Source: Nocardia blacklockiae (lineage in GTDB: Bacteria > Actinomycetota > Actinomycetes > Mycobacteriales > Mycobacteriaceae). From it: 64,000 nucleotides of DNA. The position numbers and the translations under genes are program-made. Under the pieces are notes generated by a model that did no database searches, was not told the origin of the DNA, and saw only the letters and a program-made list of their open reading frames with translations. Location: the NCBI RefSeq assembly GCF_015477355.1, contig NZ_JADLRJ010000003.1, positions 558,001-622,000 of the forward strand. Direction: 5' to 3'. Below are positions 44,470-54,162 of this stretch, one piece after another; the first letter of the stretch is position 1; every line of letters starts with the position of its first letter.

Positions 44470-45261
44470 ATGTCTCCGACTGCGCAGGAAGTTGTCGAGG
44501 AAGATGTCGAGCGGCGGCCGGTGCCGTTGACGCGCAAGCTGCTCGCCGAGGCGATCGGGACGTTCGTCCTGGTGCTGGGCGGCGTCGGCACGGCCGTGAT
44601 CGCGGGGGAGCGGGTCAGTGCGCTGGGCGTGGCCCTGGCGTTCGGGTTCACGCTGCTGTTCCTGGTGTACGCGATCGGGCCGGTGTCCGGTTGTCACGTG
44701 AATCCCGCGGTGACGCTGGGGCAACTGTTGCTCGGCCGGGTCAATGTGGCCACCGCGGTCAGCTATGTGGTGGCGCAACTGGTCGGCGGGTTCGCGGCCG
44801 GTGCGGTGGTGTACGCGCTGGCTCAGAACCTGCCCGCCTACAACCGCTTGCGCGACGGTCTCGGCGCGAACGGGTGGGGCGCGCACAGCCCGTCGAAGCT
44901 CCAGGTCGAGGGGCCGATGGGGACGCTGGTGCAGAACGGGTACGGGCTGGCCGCGGCGATCACCGTCGAGGTGCTGCTGACCGCGCTGCTGGTCTTCGTG
45001 GTGCTGGCGTCCACCGATCAGCTCTCCGACGTGCCGCTGGCCGGGTTGTCCATCGGAATCACGCTCGCGGTGATCCACCTGATCTCGATCCCGATCGACA
45101 ACACCTCGGTCAATCCCGCGCGCAGCCTCGCCGTCGCGCCCTATCAGGAAGGCGCGCTGGCCCAGGTCTGGGTGTTCATCGTGTTCCCGCTCGTCGGGGG
45201 CCTGCTGGGCGCGCTGGTGTACAGCCTGTTGTTCGGCCGCTCGCGCAACATGGCTTCGTGA
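44470..45261 (+). CDS. Aquaporin (MIP family)
   Basis: A 263-residue channel with six membrane helices and both pore motifs: GCHVNPAVTLGQLLLG and DNTSVNPARSLAVAPYQ. The pore signature (Phe/His/Arg-type context, short loops) looks more like a water-selective AqpZ than a glycerol facilitator. It follows the P450 after 185 bp on the same strand, in which a separate promoter probably lies. Its last codons and stop lie inside a 50-bp tandem repeat. Confidence 0.9.
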   Translation: MSPTAQEVVEEDVERRPVPLTRKLLAEAIGTFVLVLGGVGTAVIAGERVSALGVALAFGFTLLFLVYAIGPVSGCHVNPAVTLGQLLLGRVNVATAVSYVVAQLVGGFAAGAVVYALAQNLPAYNRLRDGLGANGWGAHSPSKLQVEGPMGTLVQNGYGLAAAITVEVLLTALLVFVVLASTDQLSDVPLAGLSIGITLAVIHLISIPIDNTSVNPARSLAVAPYQEGALAQVWVFIVFPLVGGLLGALVYSLLFGRSRNMAS

Positions 45262-45407
45262 TCACCGGCCGAAAAGGGTTGCGTGCCAGATCGCGTAATA
45301 CGGCTTCGTGATCACCGGCCCGAAATGAGTTGCGGGCCAGGTCGCGCAATATGGCTTCCCGATTGCGGGCTCGAAACGGTTGCGGGGCAGCGTTTTCAAC
45401 GTGGCTT
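45241..45407. repeat. 50-bp tandem repeat shared by two convergent gene ends
   Basis: Three units (45241-45290, 45291-45341, 45342-45391) and a partial fourth share TCGCGCAACATGGCTTCGTG and a GATCACCGGCC-type middle. The first unit contains the last six codons and stop of the aquaporin gene. The partial unit contains the stop of the convergent methyltransferase. Divergence increases from left to right. Confidence 0.85.
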
Positions 45408-46244
45408 GGTGGCGCGTAAGGCGTAGAGGAGCGGGATGCGCGGGCCCGACGGCGGCAGGCGCCACCAGCCGCTCTCCGCGTCGCGGAGCATGTGCGGCCA
45501 GCGCGGCCAGGGCAGCAGATCGGTCTCGCGCAGCGACGTGACGGTCAGGCCCGCCCGGGTGAGTGCGGTGACGACGTGGCCGAGGCCGTGGGCCCATTCG
45601 TAGACCGGCGCCGCGTCGGGCGGGAGGGCGGGGCCGTCGGTGTAGGTGTGGGTGGCGTTGTGCTCGACCGGGCCGCGGCCCTCGAGGTAGTCGTGGCGCA
45701 GGAGCAGTTCGGGGCCGTCGTCCGGTCCGGGCTTGGGGCCCAGCGAGGTCAGTACGGGGTGGAATTCGACGAGGTACAGCAGGCCGCCCGGGCGCAGCAG
45801 CTCGTGGATCACCGCGGCCCAGCGGTCCAGGTCGGGCAGGTAGCATAGCGCGCCCTTGCCGGTGTAGACGATGTCGAAGTGCCGGTCGCCCAGGGCCGTT
45901 GCCGCGTCGTAGACGTCGGACTTGACGTAGTCGACGGCTGCCTCGCGCTCGCGGGCGATGCGGCGGGCCTGCTCGACGGACCGGCCGGACAGGTCCAGGC
46001 CGACCGCGCGGGCCCCGCGTCGGGCGAAGGCGATCGTCTCGGTGCCGAGGTGGCATTGCAGGTGCACCATGTCGCGGCCGTCGAGTGGCCCCAAGTCGTC
46101 CCATTCGAACGGGCCGAACCAGGATTCCGCCGGTCGGCTGCCGTCGATGCCGTAGAAGGCGGAGGCCGCGTGGATCGGCGTGCGGGCGTCCCAGTTGCGC
46201 TCGTTGGCGCGGATCAGCGCGGCGGTCTCCGCGTCGAATGCCAT
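45396..46244 (-). CDS. Class I SAM-dependent methyltransferase
   Basis: A 282-residue methyltransferase. Motif I is MVHLQCHLGTETIAFARRGA, motif II VGLDLSGRSVEQARRIA, motif IV FDIVYTGKGALCYLPDLDRW, and post-motif LLRPGGLLYLVEFHPVL. The N-terminal block (NERNWDARTPIHAASAFYGI) is typical of an actinobacterial family of unknown substrate. It starts 4 bp after the PemK-like gene stop, so the two are probably co-transcribed. Its C-terminus abuts the 50-bp repeat. Confidence 0.85.
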   Translation of the reverse strand: MAFDAETAALIRANERNWDARTPIHAASAFYGIDGSRPAESWFGPFEWDDLGPLDGRDMVHLQCHLGTETIAFARRGARAVGLDLSGRSVEQARRIAREREAAVDYVKSDVYDAATALGDRHFDIVYTGKGALCYLPDLDRWAAVIHELLRPGGLLYLVEFHPVLTSLGPKPGPDDGPELLLRHDYLEGRGPVEHNATHTYTDGPALPPDAAPVYEWAHGLGHVVTALTRAGLTVTSLRETDLLPWPRWPHMLRDAESGWWRLPPSGPRIPLLYALRATKPR

Positions 46245-46248
46245 CGGC

Positions 46249-46818
46249 TCAGCGCCAGTCGTATTCGGTGCAGAGGCGGTGGGCGACCAGGTCGAAGGTC
46301 TTGCGGGGGAGGATGGCACCCTCGCGGCGGATGCCCGCCTCCGGGACGTCGAGTACCCGGTCGAGCCGGACCCAGCTCGGGCGATCGGCGTGATCCCAAG
46401 GGCCGGAACCGATTCCGATCCAGTCGCGGTCGTGGGCGCGTTCGGGATTCGACGAGAGCATCAGTCCCAGCAGGGTTTTGCGCTCCCGGCCGACTACGAG
46501 CACCGGGCGGTCCTTGCCGTTGTTCGGGTCCTCCTCGAACGGCACCCAGGTCCACACGATCTCCCCGGGGTCGGCGCGCCCGTCCAGGTGCGGGCAGTAC
46601 ACCACCTGCCGCGCCCGCTCCCGGGTCGGCACCGGCGTCGAGGCCGCGGGACGCACCGTCACGCCCGGCGCCTTCCGCCGCCCCATGGCCCGATCCCACA
46701 CCGCCGAGCGCTGCACCCGATCGACCAGCTTCGGCGCCTGCTTGCGGACGATCTTGGGCCCCTGCTCCTTGGCAATGGTCCCCAACTGCTTGCCGAGTGA
46801 GCTCCACGTGCTGGCCAT
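46249..46818 (-). CDS. PemK/MazF-fold protein (Rv2405-like)
   Basis: A 189-residue protein. The N-terminal ~45 residues are basic (LGTIAKEQGPKIVRKQAPKL). A PemK/MazF-like barrel follows: VYCPHLDGRADPGEIVWTWV, DRPVLVVGRERKTLLGLMLS and a C-terminal RLCTEYDWR. No antitoxin-sized gene is adjacent, and the same gene sits upstream of lepA in mycobacteria, so a conserved non-toxin role is likely. ATG 46818 faces away from lepA. Confidence 0.75.
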   Translation of the reverse strand: MASTWSSLGKQLGTIAKEQGPKIVRKQAPKLVDRVQRSAVWDRAMGRRKAPGVTVRPAASTPVPTRERARQVVYCPHLDGRADPGEIVWTWVPFEEDPNNGKDRPVLVVGRERKTLLGLMLSSNPERAHDRDWIGIGSGPWDHADRPSWVRLDRVLDVPEAGIRREGAILPRKTFDLVAHRLCTEYDWR

Positions 46819-47246
46819 GGATCGGACTATAACGGCGTAAGGTCGCAATCTCATCCCGCCCCAACGCCGTTGTGCGAGCTGGGAATTTGCCGGGTTCGAG
46901 GGGCCGGGCGATCGGTTCCGAGCGGCAAATGTGGCAGAACCGCCGAGCGGGCGCGGCTGTGACCGGGATCTCCTCGCGCCGGGAGCGATAGCCCTGGAGA
47001 AGAGGGGCGTTACAACTCCGGCGGCTCCAACCCATAAGCTGAAACGTAAGCAAGCGACACCGCGCAGCCACAACGGTTTGCGGCGCGGCTCGGTTTCGGT
47101 GGCCGCCGCGCAGGCGACGAAGGAGCAAGCGGCGGTCGCGGAAACCGAGCCACACAAGCGCCGCGAACCCGCCGTGGCGGAGCCGCGGCAGTCGAACACA
47201 GCAAACCCGCGACGCCGGAGGCGGCGCAATTAGACACAGGAGTGGA
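46819..47246. promoter_or_regulatory. Divergent gap between PemK-like gene and lepA
   Basis: A 428-bp non-coding gap. The left half shows no gene or clear motif. The right half is filled by the hairpin element at 47075-47233, which ends 13 bp before the lepA start. GGAG at 47240 can serve as the lepA ribosome site. Confidence 0.4.
47075..47233. repeat. Hairpin repeat element, copy A (diverged)
   Basis: It shares its order of parts with copy B at 56586. Parts are GGTTTGCGGCGC, an inner arm beginning GGCTCGGTTTCGG, the identical loop GACGAAGGAGCAA, and a right arm ending GGAAACCGAGCC, then ACACA and GCGCCGCGAACCC. The inner arms pair with three mismatches here. A ~38-bp insertion follows before the shared tail GCGACGCCGGAGGCGGCGC. 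Confidence 0.75.
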
Positions 47247-49091
47247 GTGCCAAGCTTCGCCGACACGACGTTCACCGATCCCGCGCGGATCCGGAACTTC
47301 TGCATCATCGCGCACATCGACCACGGGAAGTCCACCCTGGCCGACCGGATGCTGCAATTGACCGGGGTGGTCGAGGAGCGGCAGATGCGCGCGCAGTACC
47401 TGGACCGGATGGATATCGAGCGGGAGCGCGGTATCACCATCAAGGCCCAGAACGTGCGGCTGCCGTGGACGGTCGAAGGCACCGACTACGTGATGCACCT
47501 GATCGATACGCCGGGCCACGTGGACTTCACCTACGAGGTGTCGCGGGCGCTGGAGGCGTGCGAGGGCGCGATTCTGCTGGTGGACGCGGCGCAGGGGATC
47601 GAGGCGCAGACACTGGCCAATCTCTATCTGGCTCTGGACAAGGACCTGGAGATCATCCCGGTCCTGAACAAGATCGACCTGCCCGCCGCCGACCCGGACC
47701 GCTACGCCGCCGAGCTGGCCCACATCGTGGGTTGCGAGCCGGAGGACGTGCTGCGGGTGTCCGGCAAGACCGGCGTGGGCGTGCCGGAGCTGCTGAACAC
47801 CGTGATCGAGAAGGTGCCGGCGCCGCAGGGTGAGGCCGACGCGCCCGCGCGGGCGATGATCTTCGACTCGGTCTACGACACCTATCGGGGCGTGGTCACC
47901 TATGTGCGCGTGGTGGACGGCAAGCTCACCCCGCGCGAGAAGATCAAGATGATGTCCACCGGCGCCACGCACGAGCTGCTGGAGATCGGCATCGTGTCGC
48001 CGGAGCCGAAGCCCACCCAGGGGCTGGGCGTCGGCGAGGTCGGCTACCTCATCACGGGCGTGAAGGACGTGCGGCAGTCGAAGGTCGGTGACACCGTGAC
48101 CGTCGCGAAGGGCGGTGCCGCCGAGCCGCTCACCGGATATCGGGAGCCCTCGCCGATGGTGTTCTCGGGTCTGTATCCGATGGACGGCTCGGATTATCCG
48201 GACCTCCGCGACGCGCTGGACAAGTTGCAGCTCAACGACGCCGCGCTGACCTATCAGCCGGAGACGTCGGTGGCGCTGGGCTTCGGTTTCCGCTGCGGCT
48301 TCCTGGGCCTGCTGCACATGGAGATCACCCGCGAGCGGTTGCAGCGGGAATTCGATCTGGACCTGATCTCCACCGCGCCCAACGTGATCTACCGGGTGAT
48401 CATGGAGGACGGCAGCGAGCACGTCGTCACCAATCCGTCGTACTGGCCGGAGGGCAAGTCGCGCGCGGTGTTCGAGCCGATCGTGAAGGTCACCATCATC
48501 TCGCCGAGCGAATTCATCGGCTCGATCATGGAACTGTGCCAGTCCCGGCGCGGCGAGCTGGGCGGCATGGATTACCTGTCGGAGACGCGCGTGGAAATGC
48601 GCTACACGCTGCCGATGGCCGAGATCATCTTCGATTTCTTCGACTCGCTGAAGTCGCGCACCCGCGGTTACGCCAGCCTCGATTACGAGGAGGCCGGCGA
48701 GCAGGAGGCCGACCTGGTGAAGGTGGACATCCTGCTGCAGGGCGAGGCGGTCGACGCGTTCTCCGCGATCGTGCACCGCGACGCGGCGCAGGCCTACGGG
48801 CGGCGGATGACCGAGAAACTCAAGGAACTGATTCCGCGGCAGCAGTTCGAGGTGCCCATTCAGGCGGCGATCGGGTCGAAGGTCATCGCCCGCGAGAACA
48901 TTCGCGCCATCCGCAAGGACGTGCTGGCCAAGTGCTACGGCGGCGATATCAGCCGCAAGCGCAAGCTGCTGGAGAAGCAGAAGGAGGGCAAGAAGCGCAT
49001 GAAGACGATCGGGCGGGTCGATGTCCCCCAGGAAGCTTTCGTGGCGGCGCTGTCCACCGAGTCCGCGGCGGAAAAGCCGAAGGGAAAGTAG
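47247..49091 (+). CDS. lepA: Elongation factor 4 (LepA) GTPase
   Basis: A 614-residue translational GTPase of full length. G1 is [17 protein letters not shown]2 in [16 protein letters not shown]3 DTPGHVDF, and G4 NKID. The LepA-specific C-terminal domain has [15 protein letters not shown]-like and [20 protein letters not shown] segments. It remodels stalled ribosomes. Start GTG 47247 follows GGAG. Same relative place as Rv2404c. A hairpin repeat element ends 13 bp before the start codon. Confidence 0.97.
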   Translation: MPSFADTTFTDPARIRNFCIIAHIDHGKSTLADRMLQLTGVVEERQMRAQYLDRMDIERERGITIKAQNVRLPWTVEGTDYVMHLIDTPGHVDFTYEVSRALEACEGAILLVDAAQGIEAQTLANLYLALDKDLEIIPVLNKIDLPAADPDRYAAELAHIVGCEPEDVLRVSGKTGVGVPELLNTVIEKVPAPQGEADAPARAMIFDSVYDTYRGVVTYVRVVDGKLTPREKIKMMSTGATHELLEIGIVSPEPKPTQGLGVGEVGYLITGVKDVRQSKVGDTVTVAKGGAAEPLTGYREPSPMVFSGLYPMDGSDYPDLRDALDKLQLNDAALTYQPETSVALGFGFRCGFLGLLHMEITRERLQREFDLDLISTAPNVIYRVIMEDGSEHVVTNPSYWPEGKSRAVFEPIVKVTIISPSEFIGSIMELCQSRRGELGGMDYLSETRVEMRYTLPMAEIIFDFFDSLKSRTRGYASLDYEEAGEQEADLVKVDILLQGEAVDAFSAIVHRDAAQAYGRRMTEKLKELIPRQQFEVPIQAAIGSKVIARENIRAIRKDVLAKCYGGDISRKRKLLEKQKEGKKRMKTIGRVDVPQEAFVAALSTESAAEKPKGK

Positions 49092-49421
49092 CGCCAGGGG
49101 GTTTGACGGCGCGGTGCGGTGGGGTAGGTCTCACCGGCGGTCGGCATTCGCGGCGTTTTCGGCGGCGCGTTCCCGCAGGTCTGAGCGTTTGACCGGTTGG
49201 TATTGCCCGTTGATCTTGGGGCTTTCATACTGATTCGAGCGCTGCCAAGCTGTGGGGCGCAGCACTGTATCGTCGGTTGCCGCCTGACGGACGCCTGGAG
49301 GGCCTGCGGGCAGGCTCGAAGGATGTGACAGGCCGGTTATCCGGAAATAAGGTGTAAAGCGATCTGAATTGGCAATACCCGCGTTCGGTTCGGACACCGA
49401 ACACCTGAGAGCGGAGCTTGT
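49092..49421. promoter_or_regulatory. 330-bp gap with a distant inverted pair
   Basis: No gene seen. GGTATTGCC (49199-49207) and GGCAATACC (49371-49379) form a 9-bp inverted pair 163 bp apart. A short hairpin GTTCGG/CCGAAC sits just before the next gene. This region should hold the promoter for the surface-protein/dynamin pair. Confidence 0.35.
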
Positions 49422-52298
49422 ATGACGCGTGACCTGCCCACGGAGGACGACGATCCGGGCACGGGCCAGCACGCGAGCGACGCCGCGTACCGAGTGGCGA
49501 CGGGAGTCGCGCGGGTGGCCAGGGCGGGGGCGTATGTCACCGGTGGTGCGCTGATCGCATCGAACGGTTCACCGGCGCCCACCAACGAGTCGCACACCAG
49601 CCGCATCACCGGCCTGGTCCCCAACGATCCGCATCCGGACGCGCCCAGCCCCGTGGTCACCTATCCCGATCCGGACCCGGACTCGGTGCCGCCTCCCGTG
49701 CTGGGCAAGACTGCCCCGCCGCCCGCCGCCGCACCCGCGCCCGCCGCGCCGAATCAGTGGGCGGCGCCGCAGCAGGACGGGGGCTTCGGATTCTCCACGC
49801 CGGACGGCTCTTTCAACGGCGGCGGGTACTGGTACTCCCATCCGACCGGCGACGGGTACTCGCCCTCGGTGACGCCCGGCGGATCGCAGGCGCAGTCGCA
49901 CGCGCCCGGTTCAGGTCACTCCACCGCGCCCGAGTACGGCGATTCCGGCACGCTTCCGTTCGGATCGCTCAGCGACCCGGGCTTCGGGCTGCCGGGTCTG
50001 CCCGGACTCGGCGACGGAGGTTTCGACCTGCCCGGGTACCTGACGCATCCGACCAGCGGCACGGTCGGCGACGTCGCCTCGAGCACCGGCCGGGCGGCCG
50101 AGTCCGAGGACTCCGAGGGATCCCGGTGGTTCGGCGTCGGCGAGCCGCACCCCGCGCACAACTTCGGCCCCGGTCTGGGTCTGCCCGGGACCGCCGGCCT
50201 GCACCTGCCGGGCATGAACGGCTTGGGCGCCAACGGTTTCGGCCTGCCCGACGGGACGGATCCCGCGGCCGGGCACGCCTTCGACGGCATCGGCGACGGT
50301 CACATGGTGGGCGTGTTCTTCGACACCGAGTCGCACCTCGACGCCCACATCGGCCTGGACGGCATCTGGATCACCGGCAGCGCGCAACTGGACATCGCCG
50401 TCGGCGACGTCGGCCAGCAACTCGACCACTACGGCGACTGGCTCGGCGGCACCGACCCCGGGTCCTCGAACGGCATCGACGGCCTGCTCCCCGGCCTGGG
50501 CTTCACACACGGCGCGGACGACGGCTCGGTGCTGTCGGGAGCGCACGCCGGCCCCACCCCCAGCGACCCGACCACACATCCCGGCTCCGGACAAGATGGC
50601 TTCGGAGCGCACCCCGTCTCCACGCACGGTGGTCCGGGCGCGCTTTCCAGCTCGTCGCAGGACCCCGCGGCCGCGGCGCACCCCGGTTCCGCGTTCGGCG
50701 GACCAGGTGGGGCTCACCCCGGGTCCGCGGTGGATGGCTCGGCGGGAACTCACTCCGGATCGGTGCTGGGCGGCCCAGCGGGAGCTCAGCCGGGGTCCGC
50801 GTTCGGCGGGCCCGCCGGTACCGCGCACGGTGTTGCGGCGGAAGCTCAGCCTGGCTCCGCGCAGGGTGGTTCGGCGCATTCCGGTGCTGTGCATGGTGGT
50901 TCGGGGGGAGGGCTTCCTGGTAGTGCGCACAGTGGTTCGGCTGGGGGAGGGCATCCGGGGTCGCAGGGTTTGGCGGCGGGTGCGCCTGTTCCGGGGGCGG
51001 CTGCGGGTGCGATGGCCCCAGGTGCTGTGGCTCCCGGCGCTGTAGCACCGGGTGCGGTATCGCCGGGCGCTGTGGCACCGGGAGCAGCGCCGGGTGCTGT
51101 GGCACCGGGTGTGGTAGCGCCGGGTGTGGTGGCTCCGGCGGTGGCGCCTGCCGCGTTGCCCGCGTCCCTGGCGCCTGCGCCGATGGTGGCGCCGAGTCCG
51201 GCGCCCATGCCGGTTGTGGCTGTGGCGCAACCGATTACGGCGGTGCCCGCGCCGGTCGCGCCCCCGCCGCCGATGCCGGTGATCGCGCAGCCGGTGGCCG
51301 CCACGCCGTTGCAGACCACTATCCAGCCCGAGGCGGCCTCGCATCCGATCGCGAATGTGCTGGTGGCGCACGCGGGTCCGTCGCCGCTGACCGTGCCGGC
51401 CTTCGCCGCGCCGGCGCTGTTCGACCAGGGGCCCGAACGGCCCGGGCACGTCGGCACGGGGAAGCCGCACGACGACGCGTCCGGATCGCCGTCCACCGGC
51501 GCGCAGACGCTGACCGGCACCACCGCGCCCTCGACCGGCCCGCACGTCGGCGGCTCCGGCACGACCACCGGCGCCACGCCGTCGCCCGGGACGGAGACCG
51601 GCCTGCCGGGCCTGCCCATCTTCGGCCCGGGCCACTCGACCACGGTCACGCCCACCGAGCCGGGAACCACGCGGCCGGACGTCACGACGCCGGACACCAC
51701 GCGCCCCGACGTCACGACGCCGGACACCACCCGCCCGGACGCGTCGACCCGCCCGGGCACGTCCACCGGCGCGAGCGGCACCCGCGATTCGGACGCCACC
51801 AGCGTCACCCCGACCGTGACGCTGCCGCGCGACACCGACTCCGACCAGCCCGGCGGCGCCCCGCACCGGCCCACCACCTCCGACGGTGACGGGCCGACCG
51901 CGACGGTCCCCACCCACGACGTGCCCTCGCACGAACCGACCGCGTCGAACCCCACTACGATGCCCAGTCATGCCCCCACGGTCCCCAGCATCAGCAAGCC
52001 GGTGCAGCCGGACACCGGCGACAGCGGCGGCATCGCGACCCACACGCAGCCGATCACCCCGCCGCCGACCGTGAAGCCGCCGACCACCGTGGACCCGGCC
52101 CCCAACGGCGTGCACCCGGTGAAACCGATGTCGTACCAGGCGGATTCGGCCGACGCCGGCTGGCCCTCGGTCCAGCACGCGGGCCTGTCCACCGCCGACC
52201 ACGGCGGCCTGTCGAACCCGCTGCTGCCCGGCCCGGACGCCGCGGCGCTCGATCACCCGGCACTGCATCTCGTCACCGACCACCACATCATGCTGTGA
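49422..52298 (+). CDS. Large Gly/Pro/Ala-rich low-complexity protein coupled to a dynamin-like gene
   Basis: A 958-residue protein I cannot place in a family. It has no clear signal peptide. There is a short N-terminal alanine-rich segment (YRVATGVARVARAGAYVTGG), then Gly/Leu/Pro-rich sequence (FGLPGLPGLGDGGFDLPGYL). A single more ordered stretch near residue 285 (GIGDGHMVGVFFDTESHLDA) precedes GSA and VAPGA repeats and a Thr/Pro tail with TTPDTTRPDV units. The stop overlaps the dynamin-like start (GTGA). The layout and composition recall mycobacterial IniB followed by IniA; this is analogy, not proven homology. Confidence 0.7.
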   Translation: MTRDLPTEDDDPGTGQHASDAAYRVATGVARVARAGAYVTGGALIASNGSPAPTNESHTSRITGLVPNDPHPDAPSPVVTYPDPDPDSVPPPVLGKTAPPPAAAPAPAAPNQWAAPQQDGGFGFSTPDGSFNGGGYWYSHPTGDGYSPSVTPGGSQAQSHAPGSGHSTAPEYGDSGTLPFGSLSDPGFGLPGLPGLGDGGFDLPGYLTHPTSGTVGDVASSTGRAAESEDSEGSRWFGVGEPHPAHNFGPGLGLPGTAGLHLPGMNGLGANGFGLPDGTDPAAGHAFDGIGDGHMVGVFFDTESHLDAHIGLDGIWITGSAQLDIAVGDVGQQLDHYGDWLGGTDPGSSNGIDGLLPGLGFTHGADDGSVLSGAHAGPTPSDPTTHPGSGQDGFGAHPVSTHGGPGALSSSSQDPAAAAHPGSAFGGPGGAHPGSAVDGSAGTHSGSVLGGPAGAQPGSAFGGPAGTAHGVAAEAQPGSAQGGSAHSGAVHGGSGGGLPGSAHSGSAGGGHPGSQGLAAGAPVPGAAAGAMAPGAVAPGAVAPGAVSPGAVAPGAAPGAVAPGVVAPGVVAPAVAPAALPASLAPAPMVAPSPAPMPVVAVAQPITAVPAPVAPPPPMPVIAQPVAATPLQTTIQPEAASHPIANVLVAHAGPSPLTVPAFAAPALFDQGPERPGHVGTGKPHDDASGSPSTGAQTLTGTTAPSTGPHVGGSGTTTGATPSPGTETGLPGLPIFGPGHSTTVTPTEPGTTRPDVTTPDTTRPDVTTPDTTRPDASTRPGTSTGASGTRDSDATSVTPTVTLPRDTDSDQPGGAPHRPTTSDGDGPTATVPTHDVPSHEPTASNPTTMPSHAPTVPSISKPVQPDTGDSGGIATHTQPITPPPTVKPPTTVDPAPNGVHPVKPMSYQADSADAGWPSVQHAGLSTADHGGLSNPLLPGPDAAALDHPALHLVTDHHIML

Positions 52299-54085
52299 CC
52301 GGAGCGGCCGCAGTGGACTCCGCCGCCAAGCATCCGGACGCGATGGCGCCGCTGCGGGGTCTGCTCGACGAACTGCTCGACCAGACCCGCGCGGCCGGCC
52401 GCGCCGACCTGTCCGCCCGGGTGGGCATGGCGCGGTCCCGCGTCGCCGATCCGCGGGTGCGGCTGGTCGTGGTCGGCGAGCCCAAGAACGGGATGAGCAC
52501 GCTGGTCAACGGCTTGGTCGGGACGGTGATCAGCCCGACCGACAGCTCGATCAGCGTCCCGGCCATCGCCGAATACGGTCCGCGGGCCACGGCCACCCTG
52601 GTCCGTTCGATCGGCGGCGGCCGCACCGAGCGGCAGTCCGTCGACCCGCTCGATCCGGGACCCGCGCTGGCCGCCGAGGGCGTGATTCGCGCCGAGTTCA
52701 CCGAACCCAGCCCGCTGCTGGCCGAGGGCTTCGTGGTGATGGACGCGCCCGGCGCGCCCGCCGACACCCCGACCACCTGGTCGCTCATCGCCGCCGCCGA
52801 CGCCGTGCTCTACGTCGCCGACGCCGGGGCCGAGTACACCGCCGACCAGATCGCGTTGCTCGAGCGCATCCAGCAGGTATGTCCCACCGTGGTGTGCGTG
52901 CTCAACAAGATCGATCGGTATCCGTACTGGGCCCGGGTGCAGCAGCGCAACCGGTCGCTGCTGGACGCGGCGGGACTGGGTTTCGCGGTCGCGCCCATCT
53001 CCGCCGAACTGCATCTGCGCGCGGCCGGCGATCAGCGCCGCGATCTCGAGTCGGGTGTGCCGCAGCTGCTGGACCATCTGCGCGAGTATGTGCTGGGCCG
53101 CGCGGACGTGGTCGCCCGCGAGGCCGCGGTGCGCGACATCCGCACCTGCACAGACCATTTGGCGATGGCGCTGCGCACCGAGGCGGAGACGCTGCGCGAC
53201 CCGCGGCGGCGCAGCGAACTCACCGAGCAGTTGCGCGCGGCTCGCGCCGAGGCCGACGAACTGCGGCAGCGCTCGTCGAACTGGCAGGTCACGCTGGCCG
53301 ACGGCTGCTCGGAGCTGATGGCCGACATCGAGCACGACCTGCGGCACCGGCTGCGCACCCTGATCCGGGAGGCCGAGACCGAGATCGGCAAGCGCGACCC
53401 GGCGCGCCGCTGGCAGGAGTTCGGCGCCGACCTGGACGCCCGCATCTGCGAGGCTGTGGAGGAGAACTTCGTCATCGCGCACTACCGCTCGATCGAGCTG
53501 GCCGAGCAGGTGTCGGAGAAGTTCCCGCACACCGACTGGGACGTGCCGCTGCCGGACATGCGGCTGGAGAATCCGGGCGAGGTGCTCGAACCGGTGGCCT
53601 CGCTGGAACCGCTGGGCAGCGCGAAAGTCAGTGTCACGCAATCGTTTCTGAACGCGATGCGCGGTTCCTACGGCGGGCTGCTGATGGTCGGCGTGCTCAC
53701 CACCCTGCTGAACATGCCCCTGGTCAACTGGTACTCCGGTGCGGCCGCGGCGATCCTGGGCGTGAACGCGCTGTGGGAGGACCGCAAGATGCGCCTGGAC
53801 CGTCGCCGGTCGGAGGCGAAGGTCGCCGTGGCGCGCCTGATGGACGACGTGATCTTCCAGGTCAGCAAGGAGTCGCGGTTCCGCCTGCGCAACGTGCAGC
53901 GCACCCTGCGCGACCACTTCACCGAGATCGCCAACCAGACCCTGCGCTCGGTCGACGAATCCCTGCGCGCCGCCGAGGAAGCCGCCGCCGTGCACTCCCC
54001 GGAGAGCCGCGACCGCCGCCTCACCGAAATCGAGAAAACCCTGGTCCGCCTCCGCGACATCCGCGAACGCGCCGACGCCCTCTGA
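52295..54085 (+). CDS. Dynamin-like (IniA/IniC-type) protein with a lysine-less P-loop
   Basis: A 596-residue membrane-associated dynamin-like protein. G1 reads VVVGEPKNGMSTLVNGL: the P-loop lysine is Met67. G3 is DAPG in VMDAPGAPAD, and G4 NKID in VCVLNKIDRY. A long helical stalk follows, then a hydrophobic hairpin (LLMVGVLTTLLNMPLVNWYS) near residue 465 that would insert in the membrane, and a C-terminal helical region. In mycobacteria IniA and IniC respond to cell-wall stress and shape membranes. Only one dynamin gene is present here. GTG start overlaps the upstream stop. Confidence 0.85.
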   Translation: MTGAAAVDSAAKHPDAMAPLRGLLDELLDQTRAAGRADLSARVGMARSRVADPRVRLVVVGEPKNGMSTLVNGLVGTVISPTDSSISVPAIAEYGPRATATLVRSIGGGRTERQSVDPLDPGPALAAEGVIRAEFTEPSPLLAEGFVVMDAPGAPADTPTTWSLIAAADAVLYVADAGAEYTADQIALLERIQQVCPTVVCVLNKIDRYPYWARVQQRNRSLLDAAGLGFAVAPISAELHLRAAGDQRRDLESGVPQLLDHLREYVLGRADVVAREAAVRDIRTCTDHLAMALRTEAETLRDPRRRSELTEQLRAARAEADELRQRSSNWQVTLADGCSELMADIEHDLRHRLRTLIREAETEIGKRDPARRWQEFGADLDARICEAVEENFVIAHYRSIELAEQVSEKFPHTDWDVPLPDMRLENPGEVLEPVASLEPLGSAKVSVTQSFLNAMRGSYGGLLMVGVLTTLLNMPLVNWYSGAAAAILGVNALWEDRKMRLDRRRSEAKVAVARLMDDVIFQVSKESRFRLRNVQRTLRDHFTEIANQTLRSVDESLRAAEEAAAVHSPESRDRRLTEIEKTLVRLRDIRERADAL

Positions 54086-54162
54086 CGCCCGTAACCCCTG
54101 CCGCCCGCGGGCGGGTGGGGTAAGTTACCTGGCCGAACGTGTTGTCGCGGGATGGAGTCGTT

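Noticed and set aside
46249-46818. Complete PemK/MazF toxin-antitoxin module
   Set aside because: The PemK-like fold is visible, but no small antitoxin gene overlaps it, and the gene is conserved beside lepA in mycobacteria.
49199-49379. Distant 9-bp inverted pair as attachment or insertion-sequence ends
   Set aside because: No transposase or flanking duplication lies between or around the arms, and a 9-bp match over 180 bp may be chance.
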